Counted from the first letter of the stretch, positions 37,360 through 49,499 are shown. The stretch: 64,000 nt of DNA from Nitrosovibrio sp. Nv4 (GCF_900215485.1 NZ_OCMZ01000001.1:1302001-1366000); one strand, 5' to 3'. The notes: a model not told the origin generated them from the letters alone. Made by a program: numbers and translations.

Positions 37360-38418
37360 CTAATCCACGCGTGCTTCCGTCGACGAAGAAAAGAGATCCC
37401 ATGCAGCAATAAACAGTGCCGCGATGACCGGCCCGATAACGAACCCGTTAAGGCCGAAAAGAACGAGACCTCCGAGCGTAGAGATGAGGATCACATAATC
37501 GGGGATTTTGGTATCCCGCCCGACAAGTACGGGTCGCAAAAGGTTATCGACGAGTCCGATGACAAACACGCCGAAGGCGATGAGGACGGCCCCCTGCCAT
37601 ACAGCACCGGTAACCAGAAAATAGATTGCTACCGGCATCCAAATCAGCCCGGCTCCGACTGCTGGTATCAGGGAAAGAAAGGCCATTACGAAACCCCATA
37701 GCAGCGCTCCCTGGATGCCGAGGAACGAAAACATCACGCCGCCCAGTGCTCCCTGAATTGCAGCAACGGCAACGTTACCTTTCACAGTGGCGCGAATAAC
37801 AGTCGTGAATTTGGCGAACAGATGCCGCTTATGCTCCATGCTCAGCGGTATGGCTTGTTTGATCTTCGACGAGAGCGCGGCGCCGTCGCGCAGCAGGAAA
37901 AAAAGCAGGTACAGCATGATGCCGAAACTGATAACGAACTCGAAAGTATCCTGACCGATGCTAAGTGCGTGCATTGCGAGAAATTGACTCCCCTGCAAAA
38001 CGCCGGTTGACAGCATCTCCTGCAGTTCGGAAATATTTGTGAGTCCCGAGCGGTCCAACAGATTGACTAACCAGGGCGGTAAAGCGCTAATGATCTGTTG
38101 AAAATATGCGCCAAAATTCAATTCTCCCGATCGAATCCGCTGGTAGACAATGACGCCTTCCTGCAGCATTGAAATTGTCATTATTGTAATCGGGAGAATC
38201 ACCACAATCAGGCAGAGCAATAGAGTGGTGATCGCGGCAAGGTTTGGGCGATTTTTCATGACGCCCAGCAACCGGCGATAATACGGGGTAAATATGATGG
38301 CAAGAACTGAGCCCCAGAATACCGCGCCGTAGAATGGCAAGAGAATCCATACGAATGCCACGGAGACGGCAATCAACATGAGAAGAAACGTTTTTTGTTG
38401 AAGCTCCGAGTTATTCAT
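37360..38418 (-). CDS. AI-2E family membrane transporter (PerM/YdiK-like)
   Basis: A membrane protein of about 352 residues with seven or eight hydrophobic segments and the AI-2E family signature region GLVDNLLRPVLVG near the C-terminus, preceded by IPAVGAGLIWMPVAIY. Family members have been linked to AI-2 export, Na+/H+ exchange or unknown transport. The ATG at 38418 follows CAGGATT; an in-frame ATG at 38445 has no ribosome-binding site. It stands alone, convergent with the upstream SDR. Confidence 0.85.
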   Translation of the reverse strand: MNNSELQQKTFLLMLIAVSVAFVWILLPFYGAVFWGSVLAIIFTPYYRRLLGVMKNRPNLAAITTLLLCLIVVILPITIMTISMLQEGVIVYQRIRSGELNFGAYFQQIISALPPWLVNLLDRSGLTNISELQEMLSTGVLQGSQFLAMHALSIGQDTFEFVISFGIMLYLLFFLLRDGAALSSKIKQAIPLSMEHKRHLFAKFTTVIRATVKGNVAVAAIQGALGGVMFSFLGIQGALLWGFVMAFLSLIPAVGAGLIWMPVAIYFLVTGAVWQGAVLIAFGVFVIGLVDNLLRPVLVGRDTKIPDYVILISTLGGLVLFGLNGFVIGPVIAALFIAAWDLFSSSTEARVD

Positions 38419-38445
38419 ATAATCCTGAGGGTTCAGTAAGGGCAT

Positions 38446-38755
38446 TCATTGATTTGCAGCCCAATCCTACCTTAACTCAGCCTCAAGTTGGATAGCGATG
38501 ACGAGAAAAGGGGAGGCGATGGTTCGGAGAAGGGCTTACGAGAACACGGGAAACATCGATCTCGCACTACATTGTGCAGTATGCAGCGGCGTGATGGAAG
38601 AAAAACCGGGAGTTTGCATGCTTGATAGCGCATTGCGTCCGGTCGCGATTTTATCCCGGATGCCCTCGCCGGGGCCAAGCTGATTCCTGGAATCCTTTGT
38701 ACCGGTCCCGCCGAGTCCTATGTAGTAACCGAAACTGGGCAAAAAAAGCGTTTTT
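38446..38755. other. 310-base gap, nothing recognised
   Basis: Short frames exist on both strands, but none has a good start or resembles a known family. No clear promoter or terminator stands out. Confidence 0.5.
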
Positions 38756-39166
38756 TCAGACCTTCCCCGGCAACGCATCCAATCCCGCTTGTGCAATTTG
38801 CGCATCCTCACTGGATCTTACGCCGCTTACCCCCACAGCCCCTATAAACTGGCCATCCACTACGATGGGCAGGCCTCCTTCAATCGGCAGGGTTCCGGGC
38901 AGGCCGAGATAACGCATGCGCCCATCAGCAATATGTTCTTCCCAAACCTTGGTAGGGCGGCGAAAAGCAATGGCGGCACGGGCCTTCTGGATTGCGACGT
39001 CAATACTGCCGAATTGTGCATTGTCGAGGCGCAGCAGGCTAACCAGGTGAGCGCCATCATCAACAATGGCAACCACGACCGGCCAATTGTTGCGGCGGGC
39101 TTCCGCTTCCGCCGCCGCGGCGATAATTTTGGCATCAGCAAGAGTGAGACTGATCTTGTTATTCAT
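38756..39166 (-). CDS. GlcG/HbpS family protein
   Basis: A 136-residue protein of the GlcG/HbpS (DUF336) family, seen in LTLADAKIIAAAAEAEAR, VVAIVDDGAHLVSLLR and the glycine-rich LPIEGGLPIVVDGQFIGA. Members occur in glycolate operons or as extracellular haem-binding proteins. There is no signal peptide and no glycolate oxidase gene here, so the role is open. The ribosome-binding site is weak. It shares its orientation with hppA and lies past the terminator on that strand. Confidence 0.85.
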   Translation of the reverse strand: MNNKISLTLADAKIIAAAAEAEARRNNWPVVVAIVDDGAHLVSLLRLDNAQFGSIDVAIQKARAAIAFRRPTKVWEEHIADGRMRYLGLPGTLPIEGGLPIVVDGQFIGAVGVSGVRSSEDAQIAQAGLDALPGKV

Positions 39167-39235
39167 AAGAAATATCGGGAATCGGGGAAAGATCTGAGTG
39201 TTGATACACGAACGAGATTAATCTTCAAAAAAAAT

Positions 39236-39265
39236 AAAGCACGCCGGAACTATCAGGCGTGCTTT
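39236..39265 (-). terminator. Terminator of hppA, possibly bidirectional
   Basis: AAAGCACGCC and GGCGTGCTTT form a perfect 10-bp stem around a 10-base loop, 16 bases after the hppA stop. On the minus strand a T-rich run follows (TATTTTTTTT), so it should end hppA transcripts. A shorter T-run follows on the plus strand. Confidence 0.85.
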
Positions 39266-39280
39266 TTGGGAGGTGCAATT

Positions 39281-41314
39281 TTATAGCAGCGGTACGATCA
39301 GTAACGCCACAATGTTCATGATCTTGATGAGCGGATTGATCGCGGGGCCAGCGGTATCCTTGTAGGGATCGCCGACAGTGTCGCCCGTGACGGCGGCTTT
39401 ATGTGCTTCAGAGCCCTTTCCGCCAAAGTTGCCGTCTTCAATGTATTTTTTTGCGTTATCCCAGGCCCCGCCCCCGGCGGTCATGGAAATTGCCACAAAA
39501 ATACCCGTGATGATGGCGCCAATCAGAACCCCGCCCAGGGCTACCGGGCCAAGCAGGAGGCCGACGAGCAGAGGCACCGCTACCGGCAGCAACGAAGGAA
39601 GGATCATTTCCTTGATAGCCGCTCTTGTTACCATATCCACTGCTCTGGAGTAATCCGGCTTGGCCGTACCTTCCATGATGCCGGGAATTTCCCTGAACTG
39701 ACGGCGCACTTCCACCACTACCGAACCAGCAGCACGACCGACCGCTTCCATTGCCATGGCGCCGAAGAGGTAGGGAACCATCCCACCCAGAAACAAACCG
39801 ATGATCACCATGTGGTCGGATAAATCAAAACTTACCGATTTGCCGCCGCTCGCAAGCGCATGGGTGTAATCCGCAAACAGCACCAGCGCAGCCAGACCGG
39901 CAGAGCCGATGGCGTAGCCTTTTGTCACCGCCTTGGTGGTGTTGCCCACCGCGTCCAGCGGATCGGTAATATCCCGTATCTCTGGCGGCAGGCCAGCCAT
40001 TTCCGCGATGCCGCCCGCGTTGTCGGTAATTGGACCGTAGGCGTCGAGTGCCACGATAATTCCGGCCATTGACAGCATGGACGTAGCAGCAATGGCAATG
40101 CCATATAGTCCTGCAAGCTCAAACGTGCACCAGATAGAGAGACAAACGACCAGCACCGGGGCCGCGGTGGACTTCATGGAAACGCCCAAACCCGCAATCA
40201 CGTTGGTGCCGTGGCCGGTGCTGGAAGCTTCCGCGATATGCCGCACCGGCTTGTATTCGGTGGAGGTGTAATACTCGGTAATCCAGACCATGGCAGCGGT
40301 GAGTGCCAGGCCGACCAACCCGGCGAGATAAAGATTCATCGATGAAACCAGTTTGCCCTCAATCATTACGCCGTCGCCCAGCATTATGGTAGTGATGGGG
40401 TAGTAGGCGAGTGCCGCCAGTCCGCCGGCGACTGCCAGGCCGCGATAAAGCGCATTCATGATCTTGCCGCCCTCACGCGCCTTGACAAAGTAGCAGCCGA
40501 TGATCGAGGCAATAATCGAGACTCCGCCCAGCACCAGCGGATAAAGTGCCGCATTCGGGCCAGCGTCGGTGATGAGCAACCCGCCCAGCAGCATGGTCGC
40601 GATAATGGTAACGGCGTAAGTCTCAAACAGGTCCGCCGCCATACCGGCACAGTCTCCGACATTGTCTCCGACGTTATCGGCAATCACCGCCGGGTTGCGC
40701 GGATCATCCTCAGGAATGCCGGCTTCAACCTTGCCCACGAGGTCGGCGCCGACGTCTGCGCCCTTCGTGAAAATTCCGCCGCCAAGGCGGGCAAAAATGG
40801 AAATCAGCGAACTACCGAAGGCCACGCCTACCAAGGCATGAGTTGCCTCCGCCTGGGTAGCGCCCATGCCGGTAAGCACCGCAAAGTAGCCGGCCACGCC
40901 TAGCAGACCCAGGCCTACCACCAGCATGCCCGTGATGGCTCCGCCCTTGAAGGCCACATCAAGTGCGGCGTTGAGTCCTTGACGAGCAGCTTCCGCAGTA
41001 CGTACATTGGCGCGCACAGACACGTTCATGCCGATATATCCGGTCAGGCCTGACAAGATCGCGCCAAGGGCGAAGCCTACCGCGGTTTGCCAGCCAAGTG
41101 CCATGAAAATGGCCATCAGCAGAATCACGCCCACTATGCTGATGGTGGTGTATTGGCGATTCAGATAAGCCGAAGCGCCCTGCTGAATCGCAGCCGCGAT
41201 ATCGCGCATGCGTTCGTTGCCGGTTGGCAAAGCCACAATCCATTTTATCGAAATCGCTCCGTAGACGAGCGCCGCCATCGCACAGCCAATTGCGATGATT
41301 AAACCAGTAGCCAT
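39281..41314 (-). CDS. hppA: Proton-translocating membrane pyrophosphatase, K+-independent type
   Basis: A 677-residue integral-membrane pyrophosphatase with about 16 helices. It couples PPi hydrolysis to proton export, or makes PPi from the proton gradient. The substrate motif is [20 protein letters not shown], followed by [18 protein letters not shown]. The diagnostic [10 protein letters not shown] carries Lys and Thr at the positions that mark K+-independent proton pumps. The ATG at 41314 follows TGGAGA. It lies downstream of pfp on the same strand; a 7-bp hairpin (41394-41413) lies in the gap without a T-run, so co-transcription is possible. Confidence 0.96.
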   Translation of the reverse strand: MATGLIIAIGCAMAALVYGAISIKWIVALPTGNERMRDIAAAIQQGASAYLNRQYTTISIVGVILLMAIFMALGWQTAVGFALGAILSGLTGYIGMNVSVRANVRTAEAARQGLNAALDVAFKGGAITGMLVVGLGLLGVAGYFAVLTGMGATQAEATHALVGVAFGSSLISIFARLGGGIFTKGADVGADLVGKVEAGIPEDDPRNPAVIADNVGDNVGDCAGMAADLFETYAVTIIATMLLGGLLITDAGPNAALYPLVLGGVSIIASIIGCYFVKAREGGKIMNALYRGLAVAGGLAALAYYPITTIMLGDGVMIEGKLVSSMNLYLAGLVGLALTAAMVWITEYYTSTEYKPVRHIAEASSTGHGTNVIAGLGVSMKSTAAPVLVVCLSIWCTFELAGLYGIAIAATSMLSMAGIIVALDAYGPITDNAGGIAEMAGLPPEIRDITDPLDAVGNTTKAVTKGYAIGSAGLAALVLFADYTHALASGGKSVSFDLSDHMVIIGLFLGGMVPYLFGAMAMEAVGRAAGSVVVEVRRQFREIPGIMEGTAKPDYSRAVDMVTRAAIKEMILPSLLPVAVPLLVGLLLGPVALGGVLIGAIITGIFVAISMTAGGGAWDNAKKYIEDGNFGGKGSEAHKAAVTGDTVGDPYKDTAGPAINPLIKIMNIVALLIVPLL

Positions 41315-41471
41315 TTAAATCTCCAGTTAAAGTCGGATCATCCAAAAACACCTACCGGGAATTCCAATCCCGGAATTCCGCGTGAAGCATCCGTTGGTGT
41401 ATCCAAACACCAAGTAAACAATACTGCCAATACTACTTATGCACTTTCAATTACGTCAGATCTGAAGGGAT

Positions 41472-42731
41472 TCAAATCGTGAAGTCGCCGAGTTTTTTCG
41501 CTACTGCGACATTCTTCAGCCGCACGTAGGTCGGTAACCCATCCTCGTATGGGGGATAATCTTCTCCCTTGATGAGCGGCGCGAGATACTCTCGGCATTT
41601 ATCGGTAATGCCAAAACCATCCTCGCTGATGAAATTTTCGGGCATCATCTTCTCAACGTTGGCGACTTGGGAAAGCTGCGCCATACCGACTTTCCACTTG
41701 TATGGTTTATTCGAAATGCGCTCTATCGTGGGCATTACCGAGTTGTGCCCCTGGACGGCGAATTCCACCGCAGCCTTGCCCATTGCGTAAGCCTGCTCCA
41801 CGTCGGTTTCGGATGCGATATGACGCGCAGCCCGTTGCAGATAGTCCGCTACACCCCAGTGGTATTTCAGCCCAAGCTGCTCCTTGACGATGTTTGCCAC
41901 CACAGGCGCTACGCCGCCCAGTTGCGCGTGCCCGAAAGCGTCGCGAACTCCCTGGTCGGAGAGGAATTTCCCGTCATCTCCTTTCACGCCTTCGGACACC
42001 ACTACCGAGCAGTAGCCGAATTGTTTGACATAACTGTCCACCTTGGCGATAAATTTCGATTTGTCGAAAGCGATCTCGGGAAAGAGGATGACGATCGGAA
42101 TTTCACGGTCGCTGCTGGACGCCAAACCGCCTGCCGCCGCGATCCACCCCGCATGGCGCCCCATCACTTCCAGCACGAATACCTTGGTCGATGTTGCGCA
42201 CATGCTGGCTACGTCAAAGCTTGCTTCGAGGGTGGATACCGCGATGTATTTCGCGACTGAGCCGAAGCCCGGACAGCAGTCGGTGATGGGAAGGTCGTTA
42301 TCTACCGTTTTCGGTACATGGATGGCCTGGATGGGGTAGCCCAGGGTATCGGCCAGTTGGGAGACCTTGAGGCAGGTGTCGGCTGAATCACCGCCGCCAT
42401 TATAGAAGAAGTAACCGATATTATGTGCTTTGAATACTTCGATCAGACGCTCGTACTCCCGTCTGTTTTGTTCAAGGCTCTTCAGCTTGTAGCGGCAAGA
42501 TCCGAACGCGCCTGACGGAGTATGGCGCAAGGCCCTGATCGCCGCGTCGGAATCTTCGCCCGTATCGATCAGTTCTTCGGTAAGGGCGCCAATGATACCG
42601 TTACGGCCCGCATAAACCTTGCCTATCTTTCCCTTTTGTTGGCGCGCGGTTTCGATGACGCCAGCAGCAGAGGCATTGATGACGGCGGTAACTCCGCCGG
42701 ATTGAGCATAAAAAGCATTTTTTGCTGCCAT
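41472..42731 (-). CDS. pfp: Pyrophosphate-dependent 6-phosphofructokinase
   Basis: A 419-residue PfkA-family enzyme that interconverts fructose-6-phosphate and fructose-1,6-bisphosphate using PPi. The PPi type is indicated by GGGDSADT where ATP enzymes have GGDGS, and by PKTVDNDL with Lys where ATP enzymes have Gly. Fructose-6-phosphate binding is seen in VLEVMGRHAGWIAA. Because the reaction is reversible it can serve glycolysis, gluconeogenesis and the Calvin cycle. GGGAG precedes the ATG. It sits between hppA and adk; a pfp-hppA pairing is known from methanotrophs. Confidence 0.93.
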   Translation of the reverse strand: MAAKNAFYAQSGGVTAVINASAAGVIETARQQKGKIGKVYAGRNGIIGALTEELIDTGEDSDAAIRALRHTPSGAFGSCRYKLKSLEQNRREYERLIEVFKAHNIGYFFYNGGGDSADTCLKVSQLADTLGYPIQAIHVPKTVDNDLPITDCCPGFGSVAKYIAVSTLEASFDVASMCATSTKVFVLEVMGRHAGWIAAAGGLASSSDREIPIVILFPEIAFDKSKFIAKVDSYVKQFGYCSVVVSEGVKGDDGKFLSDQGVRDAFGHAQLGGVAPVVANIVKEQLGLKYHWGVADYLQRAARHIASETDVEQAYAMGKAAVEFAVQGHNSVMPTIERISNKPYKWKVGMAQLSQVANVEKMMPENFISEDGFGITDKCREYLAPLIKGEDYPPYEDGLPTYVRLKNVAVAKKLGDFTI

Positions 42732-42935
42732 TTTTCTCCCCTGATTATCTAAATCCTTTATTCCTTTATTACACTACGGCAATATACTGGCGCACTTGCT
42801 CCCGTGGCGCTACAATCCGGGCGCGCCATCATTTACGCGGCAACATTGGAACTCCTGCCGCTTCGATATTGCTCTGTTCGCGAATTAAAACGGCGGTGAT
42901 ACCATGAAGCTTGAGCCGCCAGGAGTTGCCTGAAG

Positions 42936-43601
<666 letters not shown>

Positions 43602-43610
43602 TTATAAAAA

Positions 43611-43628
43611 CTCCGCCGTGCGGCAGAG
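43611..43628 (-). promoter_or_regulatory. Terminator-like hairpin in the adk leader
   Basis: On the adk strand CTCTGCCG pairs with CGGCGGAG (one T-G pair, very short loop) and is followed by TTTTTATAAAAA and then the adk ribosome-binding site. It lies downstream of the proposed adk -10 box, so it could act as an attenuator. It could also simply be a late terminator for valS transcripts. Confidence 0.55.
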
Positions 43629-43653
43629 AGTGAGAGGATTTGAATGGTTCGGC

Positions 43654-43659
43654 ATTATA
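43654..43659 (-). promoter_or_regulatory. Possible -10 box of adk
   Basis: TATAAT on the minus strand, with TTCAAG 18 bases upstream as a weak -35. It would start transcription about 60 bases before the adk coding region and include the leader hairpin. Confidence 0.45.
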
Positions 43660-43998
43660 GCGCAGCCAGGCATCATACTTGAATTTTTTACGCCGGATAA
43701 CGGGCCGGGGCCTGTGAGTTGGACATGAAAAAAATGCTGGGTATGATCATAAGAGACCCAATAATGATTGCAGCCGCTTCTACCATGGGGGCGCAGAGAC
43801 GCAATTGAAGTGAGTGCACGCTTTTGCTGCAATCCCGATGGAAGGGCTCGTATGGGCCAATGCTGGTGGCGGCGGGGTTTGCCAATCTTTCTCATCAGCC
43901 CTTTATCGGAAGGGGGCCGCTATTTGCTCCCCGGTTTCTCCGGCCGGTGCCGCATTCCGCTCCCGTCCCGTAAAACTCGGTCGTAAGGCCATTCTTGG
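43660..43998. other. Gap between valS and adk, no recognised gene
   Basis: No family is recognised. On the minus strand a TTG at 43885 opens a 65-codon frame ending at 43688 with a clear hydrophobic stretch (MVEAAAIIIGSLMIIPSIFF). It could be a one-helix membrane peptide, but its start is weak and coding status is doubtful. Confidence 0.4.
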
Positions 43999-46932
43999 TT
44001 AGCTGGAGAGCCCGTTCAAAGGTTTCAATCTGTCCAGTTTCAGTAGTTGTTCTTTCAGTTTCCCAAGGGTCGCACCAAAATTGGCCAGCCGTTCTTTTTC
44101 CTGGTCCACCACCTTCGCTGGAGCACGTTCGACAAAATTGCCATTGGTTAGCTTGATTTCGGCTTTGGTGATTTCGCCTTCAATACGAGCAATTTCCTTG
44201 ATCAGTCGCGCGCGTTCCGTCTCAATATTCACCTCGATTTTAAGCATCAACCTGAATTCGCCGACGATTGCGACCGGCGCTTCCGCATTGGGCAAGCTGT
44301 CCTGCATGATTTCAAGGCCTGATAGTTTAGCCAGCGCTGTCAGGTAGGGGGAAAAGGCGGTAAGCGTTTGCTCATTGCCCACGGCCAGCAGCGGAACCCG
44401 TAGTGCCGGGGACAAATTCATTTCGCCGCGCAGAGTTCGGCAGGCGTTGATCATTTCCTTGAGTGCAACGATGCGAGCGGTTGCGTCTTCATCTATTTTC
44501 CCCTGGTCGGCTTTGGGGTACGGTTGCAACATGATACTCGCGCCTTGCTTGCCGGCAAGCGGAGCGAGGCTCTGCCACAATTCTTCAGTAATGAAGGGAA
44601 TGATGGGATGGGCAAGCCGCAATGTGGTTTCCAGTACTCGTGCGAGAGTGCGGCGGGTGGCGCGCTGTACTGCGTCATTGCCGTTATTCAACTGTACCTT
44701 GGCGAACTCCAGATACCAATCACAATACTCATCCCACACAAATTCATAGATTTCTCGTGCTGCAGTATCGAAGCGGTAATCGCGATAAGCCTGCGCTATC
44801 GTGCTTTCTGCCAGTTGCAAGCGGCTGATGATCCATTTATCAGCATCGGAATATTCCGATGGCCTTGGTTCCGTCAAACCCGTATCTTTGCCTTCACAGT
44901 TCATCAGCACATATCGGGTGGCATTCCACAGCTTGTTACAGAAATTGCGATAACCCTCGCAGCGCTGCATATCAAATTTTATGTCGCGGCCATGGGAGGC
45001 GAGGCTGGCGAACGTAAAACGCAGTGCATCGGCGCCGAACGCGGGAATGCCCTCGGGGAAGTGCTTGCGCGTGATTTTTTCGATAGATTCGGCCTGTCCG
45101 GGATTCATCAAGCCGGTGATTCGCTTGGAAATCAGGTCCGGCAAGGCGATACCGTCGATGAGGTCCAGCGGGTCCAGCACATTTCCCTTGGATTTACTCA
45201 TCTTGTGGCCTTCCGCATCGCGTATCAGGCCCGTTATATATACCTCCCTGAACGGTACCTTGCCGGTGAAATAGAGCGACATCATCACCATGCGCGCTAC
45301 CCAGAAGAAAATGATGTCGAAGCCGGTGACTAGAACCGAAGTCGGCAGAAAGGTCCTGAGTTCCGATGTTTCATCGGGCCAGCCGAGCGTGGAAAATGGC
45401 CACAGGGCTGACGAAAACCAGGTATCGAGAACATCCTCATCCTGGCGCAAAGGAGGAATTCCGCAATACTTTACGACTTGCTCAATCTCCTCGGAGATTT
45501 CAACAAGTGTATTGAAAACCAAAATCTTGTCGGGTGTGAGGTGGTGCCCGGCATCATTCTTCAGATGCTCAAAATACTGCTCGTACGCATCTTTTTCGGT
45601 TTTAGCTACATAGATGTTGCCCTCATCGTCATACCAGGCCGGAATTCGGTGTCCCCACCATAGTTGGCGGGAAATGCACCAGTCCTGGATGTTTTCCAGC
45701 CATTGGTTATAAACGTGACTCCAGTTTTCAGGAATGAATGTAACCTCGCCGCCCGCCGCTGCCTCCAGTCCACGCTTCGCCATGCTTTCCATTGCAACAT
45801 ACCATTGGTCGGTAAGCATTGGCTCGATCACCGCATGGGTTCGATCGCCGCGCGGCACCATCAGTTTATGGGTCCTGGTTTCAACCAGGAGACCGTGCGC
45901 TTTCAGATCCGCGATAATTTTCTTGCGGGCGTCGAAACGATCCAGCCCCTGATACTCCGCAGGCGCCAGATCGTTGATCTTTCCATCCAGTGTGAGGATG
46001 TTGAGCGGAACGAGTTTGTGCCGTTGTCCTACCTGATAGTCATTGAAATCATGGGCAGGGGTGATTTTCACACAACCTGTACCAAATTCCGGATCGGCAT
46101 AGGAGTCGGCAATTACGGGAATGCTGCGTTCGCATAAGGGAAGGCGCACATGGCGCCCTATCAGATGCAGGTAGCGCGCATCATCCGGATGTACGGCGAT
46201 TGCCATATCGCCCAGCATGGTTTCGGGACGGGTCGTGGCGACAATCAATCCTTCCGGTTCCGTTTCCGTTTCATCCGAATCCATTGCCCGGTCCTTCTCC
46301 TTCTCGAGCGGGTACAGAATATGCCACAGAGATCCGTCTTCCTCCACCGATACCACTTCCAGATCGGAAACGGCGGTTTGCAGCACCGGATCCCAGTTCA
46401 CCAGGCGTTTGCCGCGATAAATGAGGCCATCGCGATAAAGCCGCACAAAAACCTCGGTAACCGCCCGGGATAATTCCACATCCATGGTGAAGCGTTCGCG
46501 CGACCAGTCGCAGGAAGCACCTAACCGCCTCATCTGGCGGCTAATGGTAGAGCCGGATTCCGCTTTCCATTGCCATACCCGCTTGAGAAATTCTTCGCGC
46601 CCCAGATCGCGGCGGTCGATGTTTTGTTGATCCAGTTGGCGTTCCACCACGATCTGGGTAGCAATTCCGGCGTGATCGGTACCCGGTTGCCAAAGGGTAT
46701 TGTCCCCGCACATCCGGTGATAGCGCGTCAGCGCGTCCATCAAGGTGTGCTGAAAAGCATGACCCATGTGCAGCGTGCCAGTTACGTTGGGTGGAGGCAG
46801 CATAATGCAATAGGCGGGGACTGTGCCCGCGGCTGTTTCGCCGGGCATGGATTTGAAATAGCCGGCGGATTCCCATCGCGAATACCAGCGACCTTCGATC
46901 TCGCGGGGATTAAAGCTTTTTTCGAGTTGCAT
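43999..46932 (-). CDS. valS: Valyl-tRNA synthetase
   Basis: A 977-residue class I tRNA synthetase charging tRNA-Val. The HIGH motif reads [15 protein letters not shown] and the KMSKS motif [10 protein letters not shown]. The editing CP1 domain lies between them, and the C-terminus ends in the ValRS coiled-coil arm ([20 protein letters not shown] and following). Length is near the usual 950. The ATG at 46932 has only a weak ribosome-binding site, but the protein begins [15 protein letters not shown] as expected. It is likely its own transcription unit. Confidence 0.97.
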   Translation of the reverse strand: MQLEKSFNPREIEGRWYSRWESAGYFKSMPGETAAGTVPAYCIMLPPPNVTGTLHMGHAFQHTLMDALTRYHRMCGDNTLWQPGTDHAGIATQIVVERQLDQQNIDRRDLGREEFLKRVWQWKAESGSTISRQMRRLGASCDWSRERFTMDVELSRAVTEVFVRLYRDGLIYRGKRLVNWDPVLQTAVSDLEVVSVEEDGSLWHILYPLEKEKDRAMDSDETETEPEGLIVATTRPETMLGDMAIAVHPDDARYLHLIGRHVRLPLCERSIPVIADSYADPEFGTGCVKITPAHDFNDYQVGQRHKLVPLNILTLDGKINDLAPAEYQGLDRFDARKKIIADLKAHGLLVETRTHKLMVPRGDRTHAVIEPMLTDQWYVAMESMAKRGLEAAAGGEVTFIPENWSHVYNQWLENIQDWCISRQLWWGHRIPAWYDDEGNIYVAKTEKDAYEQYFEHLKNDAGHHLTPDKILVFNTLVEISEEIEQVVKYCGIPPLRQDEDVLDTWFSSALWPFSTLGWPDETSELRTFLPTSVLVTGFDIIFFWVARMVMMSLYFTGKVPFREVYITGLIRDAEGHKMSKSKGNVLDPLDLIDGIALPDLISKRITGLMNPGQAESIEKITRKHFPEGIPAFGADALRFTFASLASHGRDIKFDMQRCEGYRNFCNKLWNATRYVLMNCEGKDTGLTEPRPSEYSDADKWIISRLQLAESTIAQAYRDYRFDTAAREIYEFVWDEYCDWYLEFAKVQLNNGNDAVQRATRRTLARVLETTLRLAHPIIPFITEELWQSLAPLAGKQGASIMLQPYPKADQGKIDEDATARIVALKEMINACRTLRGEMNLSPALRVPLLAVGNEQTLTAFSPYLTALAKLSGLEIMQDSLPNAEAPVAIVGEFRLMLKIEVNIETERARLIKEIARIEGEITKAEIKLTNGNFVERAPAKVVDQEKERLANFGATLGKLKEQLLKLDRLKPLNGLSS

Positions 46933-47085
46933 GGATATTGATCGGGATGGCCGGAAACCGGCAATTATAGCGGAAGGCGCAGACGCAGGCGGCAGGACTA
47001 TTACGGCCCTGAGAAACTTCTTCTGGAGTTGTGGGAACTCTTTGAACGATATAAATTTCGATACCGCCGATAGCCTGCAAGGCGA

Positions 47086-47460
47086 TCAAAGACCGAATAA
47101 GTGGGATTCCAGGGCCTGGACCAATGTTTTGCGCGCTCCGGCTTCCAGATCAATCCCGGCGTCCCTTAGCGCCGTATCCAGAACTTGCTCCAGCAGGAGC
47201 GTAATATCAGACTGTGGCGATAGCATTGGGGGTGTCACATATACTATTTCATTAAGCGTAGGTATGTTATCGGACGCACTCAGCGATTCCTGATCCAGTG
47301 CTCCGGAAAAGGAGGGTGGAAGAGAACCCGAGCCGTAGTTTGCTTCGATCGGCGCTGAAGCGGATGACCTGCTCTGGTGCTTCCGCAATAAGGCGTCCAG
47401 CTTACGCAGGATTTCATCATACTCGGGTTCTGACGGCGCTTCATCGCTGCTATTTGTCAT
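47086..47460 (-). CDS. Hypothetical acidic protein upstream of valS
   Basis: A 124-residue protein I cannot place. The N-terminal third is acidic and helical (EYDEILRKLDALLRKHQ), the middle is Ser/Pro rich and probably disordered, and the C-terminal third is helical (ITLLLEQVLDTALRDAGID). GGGGACC precedes the ATG at 47460. It lies between holC and valS on the same strand, 96 bases after holC, so co-transcription with the pepA-holC unit is plausible. No membrane segment or catalytic motif is seen. Confidence 0.65.
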   Translation of the reverse strand: MTNSSDEAPSEPEYDEILRKLDALLRKHQSRSSASAPIEANYGSGSLPPSFSGALDQESLSASDNIPTLNEIVYVTPPMLSPQSDITLLLEQVLDTALRDAGIDLEAGARKTLVQALESHLFGL

Positions 47461-47556
47461 GAAGGTCCCCGGATTTGCAAAATAAATGAGAGATGGAGGA
47501 GAGTGAAATTCCAGCTTTGAGGAGCGTCGGAGATGGTGTTTTTGAGCCTGTGTTGA

Positions 47557-47976
47557 TTACACTGTTCCCAGGTTGTGATGGCGGATTTGGTATCCCCGGT
47601 CCTGGTAGAAGCGGTAGCGCTTGCGTGCCGCCTCCGTATCTTCTGGTGTGGTTCCAGCTATTTCGATCAAACGTGTGAATCGGCTGAAGAAAGACGGACT
47701 TTCAACGTCCAGGTTGAGCAGTACGTCGTCATGTGGAAGTTTCGTCGCCTTGTCGGCAAGTATGACCGGAGTTACATCAGCCAGCTTGTCGTCCACACGG
47801 CAGTGAGGGACGAAATCGATCGACGAAAAAGTCCACAACAGTTTATCGAGCCGCTCGACAATTGATGTGTCCGACGTGTAAATCATTACCTTGAGGCCCT
47901 TGCGCATTGCCTTGGCGACAAGACGGCAAGCAGTGTGAAGCTTATCGCCGCCAGAGTAGAAGTCGATTTCAGTCAT
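47557..47976 (-). CDS. holC: DNA polymerase III chi subunit
   Basis: A 139-residue chi subunit, which links the clamp loader to SSB at the replication fork. The N-terminal [20 protein letters not shown] and the C-terminal [17 protein letters not shown] are family-typical, and the length fits. The ATG overlaps the pepA stop as ATGA, the common pepA-holC arrangement in proteobacteria, so it is translationally coupled to pepA. Confidence 0.93.
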   Translation of the reverse strand: MTEIDFYSGGDKLHTACRLVAKAMRKGLKVMIYTSDTSIVERLDKLLWTFSSIDFVPHCRVDDKLADVTPVILADKATKLPHDDVLLNLDVESPSFFSRFTRLIEIAGTTPEDTEAARKRYRFYQDRGYQIRHHNLGTV

Positions 47977-49499
47977 GTCGACTTATTTCCGGGAGGCGTT
48001 TTTTTTCTGGACCGTCCTATAAGAAATTGCGTCAGCAGCGGTACGGGCCGGCCTGTCGCGCCCTTTTCCTTGCCGGATTTCCAGGCGGTTCCCGCTATGT
48101 CCAGGTGGGCCCATCGATATTTTTTGGTAAAACGCGACAGAAAGCAGGCAGCGGTAATGGTTCCGGCCGCGCGTCCGCCGATATTGCCCATATCGGCAAA
48201 ATTACTTTTCAGTTGCTCCTGGTACTCATCCCACAAGGGCAGGCGCCAGGCGCGATCCGCGGCACGTGTGGAGGCATCCAGCAGTTCCTCCGCCAGCTCT
48301 TCATCATTGCTGAGCAAACCCGAAGCGACATGGCCGAGCGCAATGACACAGGCGCCGGTAAGAGTGGCAATATCAATTACGGTTTCCGGTTCATATCGCT
48401 CGGCATAAGCGAGCGCATCACAAAGGATTAACCGTCCTTCTGCATCAGTATTGAGAATTTCTATGGTTTGTCCAGACATACTCGTAACGACGTCACCTGG
48501 TTTGGTGGCATTGCCACCGGGCATATTTTCGGTGGTCGGAATAATGCCGATCAAGTTGACGGGCAGGCCCATTTTCGCCACCGCGGTAATGGTGCCAAGC
48601 ACGCTGGCTGCCCCGCACATGTCGTACTTCATTTCATCCATTTCCGCCGCGGGCTTTAACGAAATGCCGCCAGTATCAAAAGTAACGCCCTTGCCCACCA
48701 GCACGACAGGTTTTTCCTTTTTGGTTCGTCCCCAGTATTCCAGCGCGATCAGCTTGGCGGGTTGACGGCTGCCGCGGGCGACCGCCAGCAGTGCGCCCAT
48801 ACCGAGCTTTTCCATGTCCTTCTGCTCCAGAATGGTAGCCTTGAGCTTATGCGTTCGGGCGATATCCGAGGCCTGCTCCGCCAGGTAGGTTGGGGTACAG
48901 ATGTTGGGCGCAAGATTTCCCAGGTCTTTGGCCAGATTCATGCCGTCGGCTATGGCGAGTCCCTGTTGCAGAGCTTCTTCGCTGACGGCAAGCTCCGCCT
49001 TTCGGTTTGTGTTCACGATACCCAGGGTGACTTTGCGAAGATGCGGTTTGTTGTCTTCAACTTTGCTCTTGAGACGATCGAAGCGATAAATACTCTCCAT
49101 CGCGACGATAGCGGTCTGTGAGACTTTCCACGCGGTGTCGCGATTTTTTACATCAACTTCCGTCAAAAAAAGTGTCGCATCCGTAGCGCCGGTTTCATGC
49201 AATGTCTTGAAGGCAGTGCGTACCGCATCGCAATATGTCTTATCGCTAAGTTCCTGTTCCTTGCCGAGCCCCACCAGCAGAACTCGCTCGCACAAGGTAT
49301 TGGGTACGCTATGCAGTACCAGTGCAGAGCCCGCCTTGCCTTCCATGTCGCCGTTGCGCAATATGCCGTTGATATACCCGTCGGCGATCTTGTCCATCGC
49401 TTCGGCCGCTTCTGTCAATTTGCGTGGCTCGAATACGCCCACAACAATGCACGCACTGCGCTGCTTCTCGGGGTTCCCGCTTTTTATGCTGAATTTCAC
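47973..49499 (-). CDS. pepA: Leucyl aminopeptidase PepA
   Basis: A 508-residue M17 cytosolic aminopeptidase with two metal ions. The signature NTDAEGRL is intact, and the metal and catalytic region [17 protein letters not shown] carries the conserved Lys and Asp. The start is a GTG at 49499 preceded by AAGGAGC. In E. coli PepA also binds DNA at cer/xer sites; a xerD gene lies just beyond in the opposite direction, though a functional link here is only a guess. Confidence 0.96.
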   Translation of the reverse strand: MKFSIKSGNPEKQRSACIVVGVFEPRKLTEAAEAMDKIADGYINGILRNGDMEGKAGSALVLHSVPNTLCERVLLVGLGKEQELSDKTYCDAVRTAFKTLHETGATDATLFLTEVDVKNRDTAWKVSQTAIVAMESIYRFDRLKSKVEDNKPHLRKVTLGIVNTNRKAELAVSEEALQQGLAIADGMNLAKDLGNLAPNICTPTYLAEQASDIARTHKLKATILEQKDMEKLGMGALLAVARGSRQPAKLIALEYWGRTKKEKPVVLVGKGVTFDTGGISLKPAAEMDEMKYDMCGAASVLGTITAVAKMGLPVNLIGIIPTTENMPGGNATKPGDVVTSMSGQTIEILNTDAEGRLILCDALAYAERYEPETVIDIATLTGACVIALGHVASGLLSNDEELAEELLDASTRAADRAWRLPLWDEYQEQLKSNFADMGNIGGRAAGTITAACFLSRFTKKYRWAHLDIAGTAWKSGKEKGATGRPVPLLTQFLIGRSRKKTPPGNKST

